In this document: positions 28,403 to 35,592 of the stretch, piece after piece
Layout of the letters: each line of letters opens with the position of its first letter
Position numbering within the stretch: position 1 is the first letter of the stretch
Virus record (IMG/VR): IMGVR_UViG_3300030104_001062
Span: 1 to 53,834 of that record
Length of the DNA: 53,834 bases
Direction: 5' to 3' (one strand)
Source: a virus
Translations under genes and position numbers: made by a program
Notes under the pieces: model-generated
Seen by the model: only the letters and a program-made list of their open reading frames with translations
Told to the model about the DNA's origin: nothing
Databases searched by the model: none

Positions 28403-28943
28403 CTCCAAATAACTCCTCAAATGTTGTGCCAAAGGCTTCTAATTGTTTTAAAGCAACTTGCTCTGTTGCTTCAACGTCTGACCGACCATACTCTTCAATT
28501 ATGTCGTAAGGTATCTCATAGAATGTTTTACCATCTTTTAAATATCCGTCAACAAGACTTTTCTTTTTTAATGCTCCATACTTTTCAGCTACGAGTTGTA
28601 ATCCTAAACTCCAACGTCTAGAGGATGAAAGGATGTATTCAGCAACCATAGTATCATAAAGGTGATTATTATATACAAACCCACAATCACGTAGCCAAGT
28701 AATATCGAACTTGATATTGTGACCAATGAGGACATCAACGTTGTCCAAAGATTCTTGCAATAATTCTTTAGCCTTGAAGTCAGGTTTACGAACAGAATGA
28801 TTAAAGCATAAGTAAGAGGTAAAGCTATCCATGTACTTATAGCCAACGCTAACGAGTTTGTTGCCAAAATAAGGTAAGGGAGTGTGTCCACCATTAGTCT
28901 TCTCCTTGTGTGTTGTTTCTACGTCTAGTGTCATGTAAATCAT
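28365..28943 (-). CDS. DnaQ-like 3'-5' proofreading exonuclease, split from DNA polymerase (192 aa)
   Basis: Contains all three exonuclease motifs: Exo I LDVET (Asp7, Glu9 with the 28943 start), Exo II IGHNIKFD (Asp80) and Exo III YGRSDVEAT (Tyr152, Asp156). It corresponds to the N-terminal proofreading domain of family A phage polymerases, but a TGA at 28365-28367 ends it before the polymerase domain, which continues in the +1 frame. The two products may associate, or ribosomal frameshifting may fuse them. Start chosen at MIYMTLDVETT; ATG 28973 adds ten basic residues that overlap a small basic reading frame. Confidence 0.82.
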   Translation of the reverse strand: MIYMTLDVETTHKEKTNGGHTPLPYFGNKLVSVGYKYMDSFTSYLCFNHSVRKPDFKAKELLQESLDNVDVLIGHNIKFDITWLRDCGFVYNNHLYDTMVAEYILSSSRRWSLGLQLVAEKYGALKKKSLVDGYLKDGKTFYEIPYDIIEEYGRSDVEATEQVALKQLEAFGTTFEELFGDEETIADTAFVA

Positions 28944-29019
28944 ATTTTTTTTGTCTCTCTTTCTTTTTATCATACTTCTTTTTATCTGGCATTATTCTAC
29001 GTCTATTGTGTGCCATCAT
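28894..29019 (-). CDS. Tiny highly basic reading frame (41 aa)
   Basis: Starts 8 bases after the HNH stop and overlaps the exonuclease start. The encoded peptide is extremely rich in Lys, Arg and Asp (NRRRIMPDKKKYDKKKERQ), with no hydrophobic core. It has no ribosome site; a tandem ATGATG is the only start. It may be a real nucleic-acid-binding peptide or a chance frame in an A-rich region. Confidence 0.3.
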   Translation of the reverse strand: MMAHNRRRIMPDKKKYDKKKERQKKYDLHDTRRRNNTQGED

Positions 29020-29026
29020 TAGTAGT

Positions 29027-29377
29027 CTAGCTATTGGGTTTATCTTTTGCATTTTTACGAGGTCCTGATGAAACTAATTTATTTTGTCTTTGATATTCTG
29101 AGTGTACTGCATGACAGTTAGCACAAAGAACTCTACACTTTCTCATTTCTTTTTTTATAGCTTCTATTGAGTAATTATTCATCCTGCTAATAATTTTAAA
29201 TTTAGTTTTAGGATCTATGTGATCAAACTGTAAAGCACATGCATGTTTTCTATAACCACATAATTCACAACCCAAAAAAAGTTTTACTCGTTTGATAAAT
29301 CTTTTTCTATGCAAACTTGTATTCTTTTTAGATAACTGTTTTTTCTTTTTAGTTGACTCTTTAATAATACACTCCAT
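29027..29377 (-). CDS. HNH endonuclease (116 aa)
   Basis: Shows the zinc-bound HNH fold: GCELCG, then LQFDHIDPKTK (His of the first H), and CRVLCANCHAVHS with the second cysteine pair and final His. The N-terminus is a Lys-rich DNA-binding arm. Free-standing HNH enzymes of this size in phage replication operons are often homing endonucleases. Its insertion between helicase and exonuclease, with a 17-base overlap onto the helicase end, fits a selfish element that settled in the operon. A role in packaging is less likely because HNH packaging partners sit beside terminase. Confidence 0.8.
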   Translation of the reverse strand: MECIIKESTKKKKQLSKKNTSLHRKRFIKRVKLFLGCELCGYRKHACALQFDHIDPKTKFKIISRMNNYSIEAIKKEMRKCRVLCANCHAVHSEYQRQNKLVSSGPRKNAKDKPNS

Positions 29378-30590
29378 GTTCTACATCTATATTACAATTC
29401 AACATACCATGCCAACCATTTATTTTATTTTTTGATATACAGATATGTCGCACTATATTCTCAACTTCACTTGAGCCTGTTTTACCTATGCCCACTATTA
29501 CATCTGCTTCTCCTGCTTTGCCTGTCTTACTATTGTCAAGCATTGCATAGTCAATGAAAGCACGATCATGTGCTTCATAACTTGCTTGGGAAACTGCCCA
29601 CAATAAAAGATTTCCACGTTTTGCAACTTCTCTAGCAAGTATGTAAATCTCTTTCAATCGTTCATCCCCACGACCAAACTCACCACGCACCTTAAACTTA
29701 TCCAACTGATCACAAAACATTATGTCAGGCTTGTTCAACTGTGCATAGTCGTTTACCTCTTCAATAGATGTTCCAACTGAATCCATAATCCGTAGGTATG
29801 GCTTTATTTCTTTTCTGTACAGTTCAATATACTTCTCACGATCTGTATTTAGTTCTTGTTTTGTCACGTTAAAATAACTTTGTATAATTCGTAATTTTAT
29901 GTTTACGGCAGGTTCTTCGTTAGCCCAGTACACGACTAATCTTTTCTGTCGTATGTAACTGGCACATAAGAAAGCACAGAATGTCGTCTTACCTACTTCT
30001 GGTCTGGCAAATATAATACCTAAGTTACCCCTCCACATACCTTGCAGCACATCACTAATGATGCCCCAATCAAATGGAAAATCAGGCTGTCCAGCACCAT
30101 GATCAAGCAACTCTCCAAGATCCATGTCAACTTCAGTATATGTCGTTTTGTTTTCCATGCGACCATCTTCAACTGTATCTATAATGCGTTGCAATTCACC
30201 AAAGTCTTCATCCTGTCCTGTAAATATGGATATGGCTTTCTCACCAATGATCCTTGCTCTGTCACGCAACCAAAAGTTTTTGACTATATCCATTTGTAAG
30301 TCGTGGTTGTTTGCATCAGGTGGTAGTGAATCAACTACAAGAGATAGTTCTTTCTTTGAGGAAGATGGCATAGCAGGATGTTTGTCAACATGCAATGCAA
30401 ACAATTCATCTTTTGTCAGGTCTTTCTCATAGTTTGTATGTGCAAATGAAATACTTCTGAACAATTCTTTTAACTGTCCAGAAAACATTTCGTCATCAAG
30501 TATGTTTTTTACTTTGTTGAAAAAGTCATGGTTTAAACAAAACCCTATGACCTTATGATCAATTGATATGTTTTCTAATGATTCGTTCAC
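29361..30590 (-). CDS. DnaB-like replicative helicase (409 aa)
   Basis: Hexameric 5'-3' fork helicase candidate. Walker A is ARPEVGKTT (about 195-203) and Walker B DIMFCD (289-294); motif H3-like WAVSQAS and a late arginine-finger region DNSKTGKAGEADVIVG follow. The N-terminal 150 residues are a reduced DnaB-type domain for primase contact. There is no zinc/TOPRIM primase domain in this chain; the primase is the gene upstream, overlapping by 32 bases, unlike the fused T7 gp4. The ATP-binding motifs are clear. Confidence 0.85.
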   Translation of the reverse strand: MNESLENISIDHKVIGFCLNHDFFNKVKNILDDEMFSGQLKELFRSISFAHTNYEKDLTKDELFALHVDKHPAMPSSSKKELSLVVDSLPPDANNHDLQMDIVKNFWLRDRARIIGEKAISIFTGQDEDFGELQRIIDTVEDGRMENKTTYTEVDMDLGELLDHGAGQPDFPFDWGIISDVLQGMWRGNLGIIFARPEVGKTTFCAFLCASYIRQKRLVVYWANEEPAVNIKLRIIQSYFNVTKQELNTDREKYIELYRKEIKPYLRIMDSVGTSIEEVNDYAQLNKPDIMFCDQLDKFKVRGEFGRGDERLKEIYILAREVAKRGNLLLWAVSQASYEAHDRAFIDYAMLDNSKTGKAGEADVIVGIGKTGSSEVENIVRHICISKNKINGWHGMLNCNIDVEHGVYY

Positions 30591-31359
30591 GTTCGTTATC
30601 CTTTAAGTTTTTCAGATCATCTGTTAATATTGCAACTTTGCAGTTCACATAATGTGAAATCTTTTTTGTCATCTCCATTGCCTTGAGTGTTGCATCTTTG
30701 TCAAGTGCAACTACTGCATTTTTATATTTCTTAATAATGTCAACATGTTGTTGCAACAAGTTAGTTCCCATCAATGCTAATGTCGAAACTTTGTCAGCTA
30801 TACTACACGCAGATGGGCAATCTTCTACAATAAAAATATTGTCACTATTATTGTGTATATGAAATCCAAAGTTTGTCTTTCCGTATCTATACCACTTTGG
30901 CTTTTTGTCAGCTAATGTTCTCCCTATTGCATCAACTACCCTACCCTTGTCCTTTACAAGAAATGTCACCCTATCGAAACGAATGTCATACATAATGTCA
31001 GCACGATTGTCCAAGTACGCTTGATACGAATTAACTGAACGTACATAGTCAATAGCCTTTTGATTACGTGATAAAGGAACAAAGGTAGTTGGTAGTTGAA
31101 ACTCAATAGAAGGAGTATGTTTTATACTTGGCTTTAACTTCTTTTCAAACACCATACGAGAGTTAGTTTTTGTCAGCCTTTTGCCTGTCACACCTTTGAC
31201 ATCACAATCAGCATAAAAACAATTGTACATTCTCTCATAACCATTGTCACTAACGCTTAAAGTATTCTTCTTATGACACGATGGACAATCTATTCTTAAT
31301 CGCCCATTGGGTTGCAAAGCTAAATCTTCAATAAATGTTTTCACCCAAGTATAACTCAT
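30559..31359 (-). CDS. DNA primase with zinc-binding and TOPRIM domains (266 aa)
   Basis: Makes RNA primers for lagging-strand synthesis. A zinc ribbon at the N-terminus has CPSC and, after about 18 residues, NCFYADC. The TOPRIM core shows FIVEDCPSACSIAD with the conserved Glu and AVVALDKDATLKA with the Asp-x-Asp pair. First gene of the leftward operon. The start is ambiguous: ATG 31383 adds MLWFSFDF, while ATG 31359 gives the more natural MSYTWVKTFIED. Neither has a ribosome site, and 31359 lies about 8 bases after a possible -10 element, so the mRNA may be leaderless. Confidence 0.82.
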   Translation of the reverse strand: MSYTWVKTFIEDLALQPNGRLRIDCPSCHKKNTLSVSDNGYERMYNCFYADCDVKGVTGKRLTKTNSRMVFEKKLKPSIKHTPSIEFQLPTTFVPLSRNQKAIDYVRSVNSYQAYLDNRADIMYDIRFDRVTFLVKDKGRVVDAIGRTLADKKPKWYRYGKTNFGFHIHNNSDNIFIVEDCPSACSIADKVSTLALMGTNLLQQHVDIIKKYKNAVVALDKDATLKAMEMTKKISHYVNCKVAILTDDLKNLKDNERERIIRKHIN

Positions 31360-31366
31360 AAAATCA

Positions 31367-31395
31367 AAACTAAACCATAACAAAAACTATGTCAA
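31367..31395 (-). promoter_or_regulatory. Candidate leftward early promoter
   Basis: On the minus strand TTGACA (31395-31390) is followed after 17 bases by TAGTTT (31372-31367). The -35 is perfect and the -10 weak (3 of 6). It would start RNA close to ATG 31359 of the primase gene. It is the only promoter-like sequence upstream of the compact leftward operon that I could find. Confidence 0.45.
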
Positions 31396-31432
31396 ATAAT
31401 TTTTTTTTATTTTTTTGTTGACAGATAGTTTT
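31383..31432. repeat. Inverted repeat carrying both early -35 elements
   Basis: The arms AAAACTATGTCAA (31383-31395) and TTGACAGATAGTTTT (31418-31432) are inverted copies apart from a 2-base insertion. They enclose 22 bases made almost only of A and T. Each arm carries a TTGACA facing outward. The AT tract could also aid melting as an origin. Confidence 0.65.
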
Positions 31433-31445
31433 CTATGCTTATTAT
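31418..31445 (+). promoter_or_regulatory. Rightward early promoter
   Basis: Perfect TTGACA (31418-31423), 16-base spacer, TATTAT (31440-31445). The transcript should begin near 31452 and enter the gene starting at 31489. Sigma70-type, which suits a phage without its own RNA polymerase. Confidence 0.7.
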
Positions 31446-31488
31446 CATAGTTCAGAGGTTCAACCCACTAGTAAAGAAAGGAAGGTCT

Positions 31489-32127
31489 ATGACCCAATAT
31501 TATAGTAATACTAAAGAAAACTATGTAAATATAAATGATATGCATCATCAACACGTTTGGTATGCATTTAAAAAACTTTGTGATCGATTAGAAGAATTAG
31601 AAATGTCTAAAAAGATATGGAGTAATTCTTTTGATTCGACAACAACAGAGTATATTCGTAAAGATGTATACAAAATGTTGTTCGATAAGTGTGAACGACA
31701 AGATAATACAATCAAACATCTTTTAAATGAGAATAGCAAACTAAAGAAAAAATTTGATAATGCCATATCCGAATTGTTTGAGAATAGCAAACTAAAGAGA
31801 AATGCTAATTCCAAATCTGTATTTAAATTAGAGAAAGAAGTGTCTAGATTAAAAGAACAGATCAATCGTATGTATAAAGATCAAAAACATAAAGGACATC
31901 GATATGCATTTTCTAATATTCCCAATGATGATAATGGTCAATCGCTTGTAAAGGCAATGAGGTTTTATTTAAATAAAGAAACTTATTCTATGCGAGTAAG
32001 AGGACAATACTTAGATAAGTCTAAATTAGAGAGAGGAGAAAGTTGGAAAACGTATGATGATGGTCAACCATTAAGTAAGTCTAAATGTATCCGTCTGTAT
32101 ATAGATAAGAAAAGGGAGAGTGCATAA
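31489..32127 (+). CDS. Hypothetical early coiled-coil protein (212 aa)
   Basis: First gene of the rightward early cluster. ATG 31489 is used because upstream in-frame starts overlap the promoter and GGAAGG lies just before this ATG. A central coiled coil (about 75-145) includes a duplicated ENSKLKK/ENSKLKR segment whose 19-bp DNA copies begin at 31729 and 31780. The C-terminus is basic (SMRVRGQYLDKSKLERGESW). No family is recognised; early position suggests host takeover or regulation, by inference only. Confidence 0.6.
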   Translation: MTQYYSNTKENYVNINDMHHQHVWYAFKKLCDRLEELEMSKKIWSNSFDSTTTEYIRKDVYKMLFDKCERQDNTIKHLLNENSKLKKKFDNAISELFENSKLKRNANSKSVFKLEKEVSRLKEQINRMYKDQKHKGHRYAFSNIPNDDNGQSLVKAMRFYLNKETYSMRVRGQYLDKSKLERGESWKTYDDGQPLSKSKCIRLYIDKKRESA

Positions 32128-32339
32128 TGGCTATGAATAAAAAAGAAAAAGAATTTATGAATAAGCTAGTTGAAGAGAATGGTAATTTTAGAAAGTTACT
32201 TAAATATACTGTTAAAGATTTAACAGATTTAGCATGGGATTATGATCGTATGTCTACGAGTGGTCAACAAACATATGATCGTTTATCTAGAATGTATGCA
32301 ATGAAATTTGAGGAGAAACGTAATGCCATATCTCAATAA
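32127..32339 (+). CDS. Hypothetical early protein (70 aa)
   Basis: Start overlaps the previous stop (TAATG), so the two genes are coupled. Helical and charged (MNKKEKEFMNKLVEENGNF, DLTDLAWDYDRM). No motif is recognised. Overlaps the next gene by 17 bases. Confidence 0.55.
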   Translation: MAMNKKEKEFMNKLVEENGNFRKLLKYTVKDLTDLAWDYDRMSTSGQQTYDRLSRMYAMKFEEKRNAISQ

Positions 32340-32535
32340 TCATTTTCATATATATGATCAGCACAAAGATTTGTCATTTCAAATCGTGGGTAAAACTAAC
32401 TTCATTAAATGGTTAAATGAATGTACGACTGAACGTTTAGTTGACTATGGTAGATATAAATACTTTACAACTTATTCAGAATTGAGTAAGTTCTTAAAAA
32501 GTAAAGGAAAGGATATAGATAATGAGAGTGTATAG
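32323..32535 (+). CDS. Hypothetical early protein (70 aa)
   Basis: ATG 32323 was chosen over 32308 because AGGAG stands 7 bases upstream. Aromatic and His-rich start (MPYLNNHFHIYDQHKDL) with a Lys-rich helix at the end. It overlaps the methyltransferase start by 14 bases, so it may be coupled to it. No function can be assigned. Confidence 0.55.
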   Translation: MPYLNNHFHIYDQHKDLSFQIVGKTNFIKWLNECTTERLVDYGRYKYFTTYSELSKFLKSKGKDIDNESV

Positions 32536-33667
32536 TGCATTTAATGGCTTTAGTGGTGCTAATGTTGCTCTAGATAGAGCAGATAGAAAAGTAACTACAT
32601 ACTTAGCTAGTGAGATAGATAAATGGTGCAATGCCGTTACTAGATACAACTACCCCAATACAAAATTTATTGGGGACATAACTAAACTTAATCCAAATAG
32701 TATAAAGGACATTGATCTGATGATCGGTGGATCGCCTTGTCAAGATGTATCCTTTAGTGGAAAAGGTAAAGGTTTAGTTGAAGGTGAACGATCTAATTTG
32801 TTCTTCGTATGGTTGGAACATCTCAAGACAATCAAACCAAAGTACTTCTTGTTGGAGAATGTCAAGATGAAAAAAGAATATCAAGATATGATTTCTGATG
32901 CTCTTGGTGTTCAGCCTATGATGATTCCGTCTAGTCTTGTAAGTGGACAAAAACGAGATCGTCTGTATTGGTTTAATTGGAAGTGTGACTTACCAAAGGA
33001 CAAAGGTATTTATCTACAAGATATAGTTGAAGATGGTGCAGTTGATAGAGATAAGTCTTTCTGTATAGATGCAAACTATTGGAAAGGTGGTAATCTTAAA
33101 TCATACTTCACAAAGAATAGACGACAGTTAGTATTTGACAATCATAGGTGTATCCAAGTCGGTGAAGCAGATATAAAAGGTTATGATGTGATCAAACGAG
33201 TGTATGCAAGAGAAGGTAAATCCCCAACTCTAACAACTATGCAAGGTGGACACAGAGAACCAAAGGTAATTTGTGGACAGATGGTAGGTCGTAAGATTAA
33301 TCCTAAAACCAATAAACGAGATGACTACAATCCTAACATTAAAACTAAACAACGTATTGAGTTGAAAGGTGATGGTAAAAGTGGTGCTTTGACAACTGTA
33401 CAGAAGGATAATCTTGTTGTTACTGATAAGTATTGGAGAGCATTAACACCTAAAGAGTGTGAACGTCTGATGACACTACCTGATGACTATACTATGTTTG
33501 GAGATTTTGAGGAAAACAACTATGCACATTACAAAGAATCTATTGGAGATGCCGATTGGTATAATGATATAAAGGACATATCCAAGACTCAACGATATCG
33601 TATGCTTGGTAATGGTTTTGTTGTTGATGTAATCGCTCACATATTAAGGAGTATGCCTAATGGCTAG
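32522..33667 (+). CDS. C5-cytosine DNA methyltransferase (381 aa)
   Basis: Transfers methyl from SAM to carbon 5 of cytosine. Motif I FNGFSGANVALDRA, motif IV GGSPCQDVSFSGKG with the catalytic Cys, motif VI LLENV, motif VIII SGQKRDRLYW and motif X YRMLGNGFVVDV are all present and in order. The region between VIII and X (including SPTLTTMQGGHREPK) should hold target recognition. No matching restriction enzyme is nearby, so the enzyme probably protects phage DNA from host restriction or marks its own genome. Overlaps neighbours on both sides. The target sequence cannot be read from the protein. Confidence 0.92.
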   Translation: MRVYSAFNGFSGANVALDRADRKVTTYLASEIDKWCNAVTRYNYPNTKFIGDITKLNPNSIKDIDLMIGGSPCQDVSFSGKGKGLVEGERSNLFFVWLEHLKTIKPKYFLLENVKMKKEYQDMISDALGVQPMMIPSSLVSGQKRDRLYWFNWKCDLPKDKGIYLQDIVEDGAVDRDKSFCIDANYWKGGNLKSYFTKNRRQLVFDNHRCIQVGEADIKGYDVIKRVYAREGKSPTLTTMQGGHREPKVICGQMVGRKINPKTNKRDDYNPNIKTKQRIELKGDGKSGALTTVQKDNLVVTDKYWRALTPKECERLMTLPDDYTMFGDFEENNYAHYKESIGDADWYNDIKDISKTQRYRMLGNGFVVDVIAHILRSMPNG

Positions 33668-33863
33668 ACCTAAGAAATTTAAAGAAGATGTCAAGATGTA
33701 CAACATAGCATTGTCAGTTAATATGTTTAAAAAATTGTCAAATATATCTTTACAAGAAACACAAAATAGTTTAGAACATATAAGTATAGCCGATCTAATA
33801 AGATCAAGTATTGAAGTGTTTGTCGAATGTTATGAAAAAGAGAATGTCAATGGGAAAAGTTAA
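33660..33863 (+). CDS. Ribbon-helix-helix-like small DNA-binding candidate (67 aa)
   Basis: Starts in an 8-base overlap with the methyltransferase end. A basic N-terminus (MARPKKFKEDVK) leads to a strand (MYNIALSV) and two helices (NMFKKLSNISLQETQN; ISIADLIRSSIEVFVECYEKE), the order expected of a ribbon-helix-helix repressor such as Arc or MetJ. It could regulate early or late promoters. The pattern is suggestive only. Confidence 0.5.
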   Translation: MARPKKFKEDVKMYNIALSVNMFKKLSNISLQETQNSLEHISIADLIRSSIEVFVECYEKENVNGKS

Positions 33864-34062
33864 AAGTATGTGTATGGATATGGAAGATAAGTATGTTGAT
33901 CTATCTATAGATAATGTCAGCGATTGTCACCATATAGAAGAGTATATAAAAAAAATGTCAGCCCATTCTCATCTGATTGATTGGAGAGATGATTGGAAAG
34001 AATGGTCACACGAAATTTTGACCGAAAATTGGAATGAGTATTGGTCGAAATACAATCCCTAA
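33850..34062 (+). CDS. Hypothetical acidic Trp-rich protein (70 aa)
   Basis: ATG 33850 has AAAGAG 7 bases upstream; ATG 33844 is an alternative, and starts further upstream overlap the previous gene more. Acidic, with many Trp residues in the C-terminal half (IDWRDDWKEWSHEILTENW). No family is recognised. The stop codon lies in the left arm of an inverted repeat. Confidence 0.5.
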   Translation: MGKVKSMCMDMEDKYVDLSIDNVSDCHHIEEYIKKMSAHSHLIDWRDDWKEWSHEILTENWNEYWSKYNP

Positions 34063-34092
34063 AAGAATTTTTTTATCCTTTCGCTTTTAGGG
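34057..34092 (+). other. Inverted repeat after the 70-aa gene
   Basis: CCCTAAAAG (34057-34065) and CTTTTAGGG (34084-34092) pair perfectly over 9 bp around an 18-base loop. The left arm contains the stop codon. No T tract follows directly, so it may stabilise mRNA or act with the terminator just downstream. Confidence 0.5.
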
Positions 34093-34100
34093 CTTGACTT

Positions 34101-34136
34101 AATAGGACTATGGAGTAATCTGTAGTCCTATTTTTT
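34101..34136 (+). terminator. Intrinsic terminator in early cluster
   Basis: Perfect 10-bp stem AATAGGACTA / TAGTCCTATT (34101-34110 with 34123-34132), 12-base loop, then a T tract. It separates the methyltransferase group from the following genes. Confidence 0.8.
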
Positions 34137-34152
34137 ATGAAAGGACAAATAG

Positions 34153-34641
34153 ATGAAACATTGGAGAACTAAAGAAGAAATGGGTGAGGGCTTTCAGTTT
34201 AATGAGAAAGACCACATGGAAAATGAATATAATTCCCTAGAAAAATTTGAAGAACATGAAAAAAATTTAATGCGAACTTTTTATCTAATTAGAGATGTTT
34301 GGACTTATAAACAATTAATTCAGTTGCGAAACGTCTTAGATGACATTATTGAAGATAAAGAAAATTCAGACGAACAGCCATTGTGTACTACTCACACATT
34401 TTATAAATGGAATGATAAAGATACTTTTGATAGTGTTCTTGAATTAGCTCAAGATGGTATTGATACAATTCACACAGAGGTTGCATTTTATAAAGATAAA
34501 GTTGTTTTAACAAAAACCGATTGTGAAATATTTGATGTCAAAAAACACATTAAAGAATTATCTTATAAAGATTTTGTTTTAATGATGAATAGGGGAAAAG
34601 AAATTGAAACAAAGTTTTATGATTGGGAGTTTGACAAATGA
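34153..34641 (+). CDS. Hypothetical early/middle protein (162 aa)
   Basis: Preceded by GAAAGGACAAATAG. Acidic N-terminal half with many Glu, then a helix (YKQLIQLRNVLDDIIEDKE) and an alpha/beta C-terminus (VVLTKTDCEIFDVKKHIKEL). No motif is recognised. The stop overlaps the zinc-ribbon gene start (ATGA). It lies just behind a terminator, so expression probably depends on read-through or an unseen promoter. Confidence 0.55.
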   Translation: MKHWRTKEEMGEGFQFNEKDHMENEYNSLEKFEEHEKNLMRTFYLIRDVWTYKQLIQLRNVLDDIIEDKENSDEQPLCTTHTFYKWNDKDTFDSVLELAQDGIDTIHTEVAFYKDKVVLTKTDCEIFDVKKHIKELSYKDFVLMMNRGKEIETKFYDWEFDK

Positions 34642-34808
34642 GTATCAAGATAGTAGACGTAACAGAAGAAGATACAATCACTTGCAATGTTTGTAACTGT
34701 ACCTTTGACACGAATGAAATTACTACTGATGATTTTTATTTTGCTTGGGACAATATAGTTTCAACAGATTGTTGTCGCAGTTGTAGTAAAAAGGAAATTG
34801 GCAAATGA
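34638..34808 (+). CDS. Small zinc-ribbon protein (56 aa)
   Basis: Four-base ATGA overlap with the previous gene. Cysteines are arranged C-x2-C-x-C near residue 16 (TCNVCNCTF) and CC-x2-C near 45 (DCCRSCSKK), a pattern for one zinc ion between two knuckles. Small zinc ribbons in phage early regions often bind host RNA polymerase or other proteins; that role is inferred. Its tight fit between neighbours with overlaps on both sides supports it as a real gene. Confidence 0.6.
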   Translation: MSIKIVDVTEEDTITCNVCNCTFDTNEITTDDFYFAWDNIVSTDCCRSCSKKEIGK

Positions 34809-35065
34809 TGAAACAATGGAGTAAACGAGATTGGGCATTGGCTAATATTCATTTTGAAAATATTGTCAGCCCAAAGCTAAATAATGTCAGCCCAAAGCTA
34901 AATAATGTCAGCCCAAAGCTTGATAGCCACAGAGCTACTGATCCTCTGTTGACCGAACTTCAAGAAATTATTTTTGATTTATATGATGAAGAAAATTTTG
35001 AATATGCCAGAAGATTAGAAGATTTTGAAATTTCTTTTATGAAATTTTTACAAAATAATATTTGA
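34805..35065 (+). CDS. Small protein with NVSPKL tandem repeats (86 aa)
   Basis: ATG 34805 overlaps the upstream stop; ATG 34808 follows at once. The N-terminal third contains three copies of (N)VSPKL encoded by perfect or near-perfect 21-bp repeats, then an acidic helical part (LTELQEIIFDLYDEENFEYARR). The repeat region is Pro/Ser-rich and probably flexible. No family is recognised. Confidence 0.55.
   Translation: MMKQWSKRDWALANIHFENIVSPKLNNVSPKLNNVSPKLDSHRATDPLLTELQEIIFDLYDEENFEYARRLEDFEISFMKFLQNNI
34862..34924 (+). repeat. Three tandem 21-bp repeats
   Basis: Units of the form A(A/T)TGTCAGCCCAAAGCTAAAT start at 34862, 34883 and 34904. The third diverges at its end. In frame they encode NVSPKLN. 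Each unit contains an AAGCT core. Confidence 0.85.
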
Positions 35066-35089
35066 CTATCTATACAGTTGTGATATTTA
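35062..35089 (+). promoter_or_regulatory. Weak promoter candidate
   Basis: TTGACT (35062-35067), 16-base spacer, TATTTA (35084-35089), placed in the 60-base gap before the next gene. The -10 match is poor. Confidence 0.3.
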
Positions 35090-35125
35090 AGTGTTGTCGT
35101 AATTTTAAAATGAAAGGAAAAAATA

Positions 35126-35380
35126 ATGACAGTCAAAATAATCTCAGATGAGTTGATCACTCAGATAAACGATCAATTAAAAACTGTAGTTACTGATGCA
35201 GTTAAAGAAGAAATTCGCAATATCGATTGGAGTGGTGAATTAGATATATATAGTCTTGTTCAAGATGAACTTCAGAATATGGATATTATGGATTATATGG
35301 ATACATCTAGCCTTGACGATAAGATCGGTGATCAGTTGGAAAGTATGCTCTCAGAATTAACAATTCAGAGGGGGCATTAA
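35126..35380 (+). CDS. Hypothetical acidic protein (84 aa)
   Basis: Clear ribosome site AAAGGA before the ATG. Strongly acidic and helical (QINDQLKTVVTDAVKEEIR, QDELQNMDIMDYMDTSSLDDK). No motif is recognised. Highly acidic small early proteins can mimic DNA, but nothing here proves that. Confidence 0.55.
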   Translation: MTVKIISDELITQINDQLKTVVTDAVKEEIRNIDWSGELDIYSLVQDELQNMDIMDYMDTSSLDDKIGDQLESMLSELTIQRGH

Positions 35381-35382
35381 TT

Positions 35383-35592
35383 ATGAATATGGTTGATATA
35401 ATTCATACTACAACTGAATTAGAAACTTTAGAAAATGATCTAACTGTTGAAGTTTCAAAATTTATTCGTGAACGTCTACAAAATTCATCACTAGATTTTA
35501 TTGGTGGTAATGGTCTAGATATTTTAATTGATACTAATATTGATATTGAAAGTATTGTATCCAAAGCTTTAATTGAAAGGAAAAATAAATGA
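35383..35592 (+). CDS. Hypothetical acidic protein (69 aa)
   Basis: Lies 2 bases after the previous gene and overlaps the DUF932 gene by 4 bases. Helical, acidic (TTTELETLENDLTVEVSKFI, then TNIDIESIVSKALIERKNK). Like its neighbour, it ends with segments reminiscent of paired short helices; the two may be distant duplicates. Function unknown. Confidence 0.55.
   Translation: MNMVDIIHTTTELETLENDLTVEVSKFIRERLQNSSLDFIGGNGLDILIDTNIDIESIVSKALIERKNK

Noticed and set aside
31435-31488. 18-codon upstream start for the first rightward early gene
   Set aside because: It overlaps the -10 element of the promoter; ATG 31489 has GGAAGG upstream.
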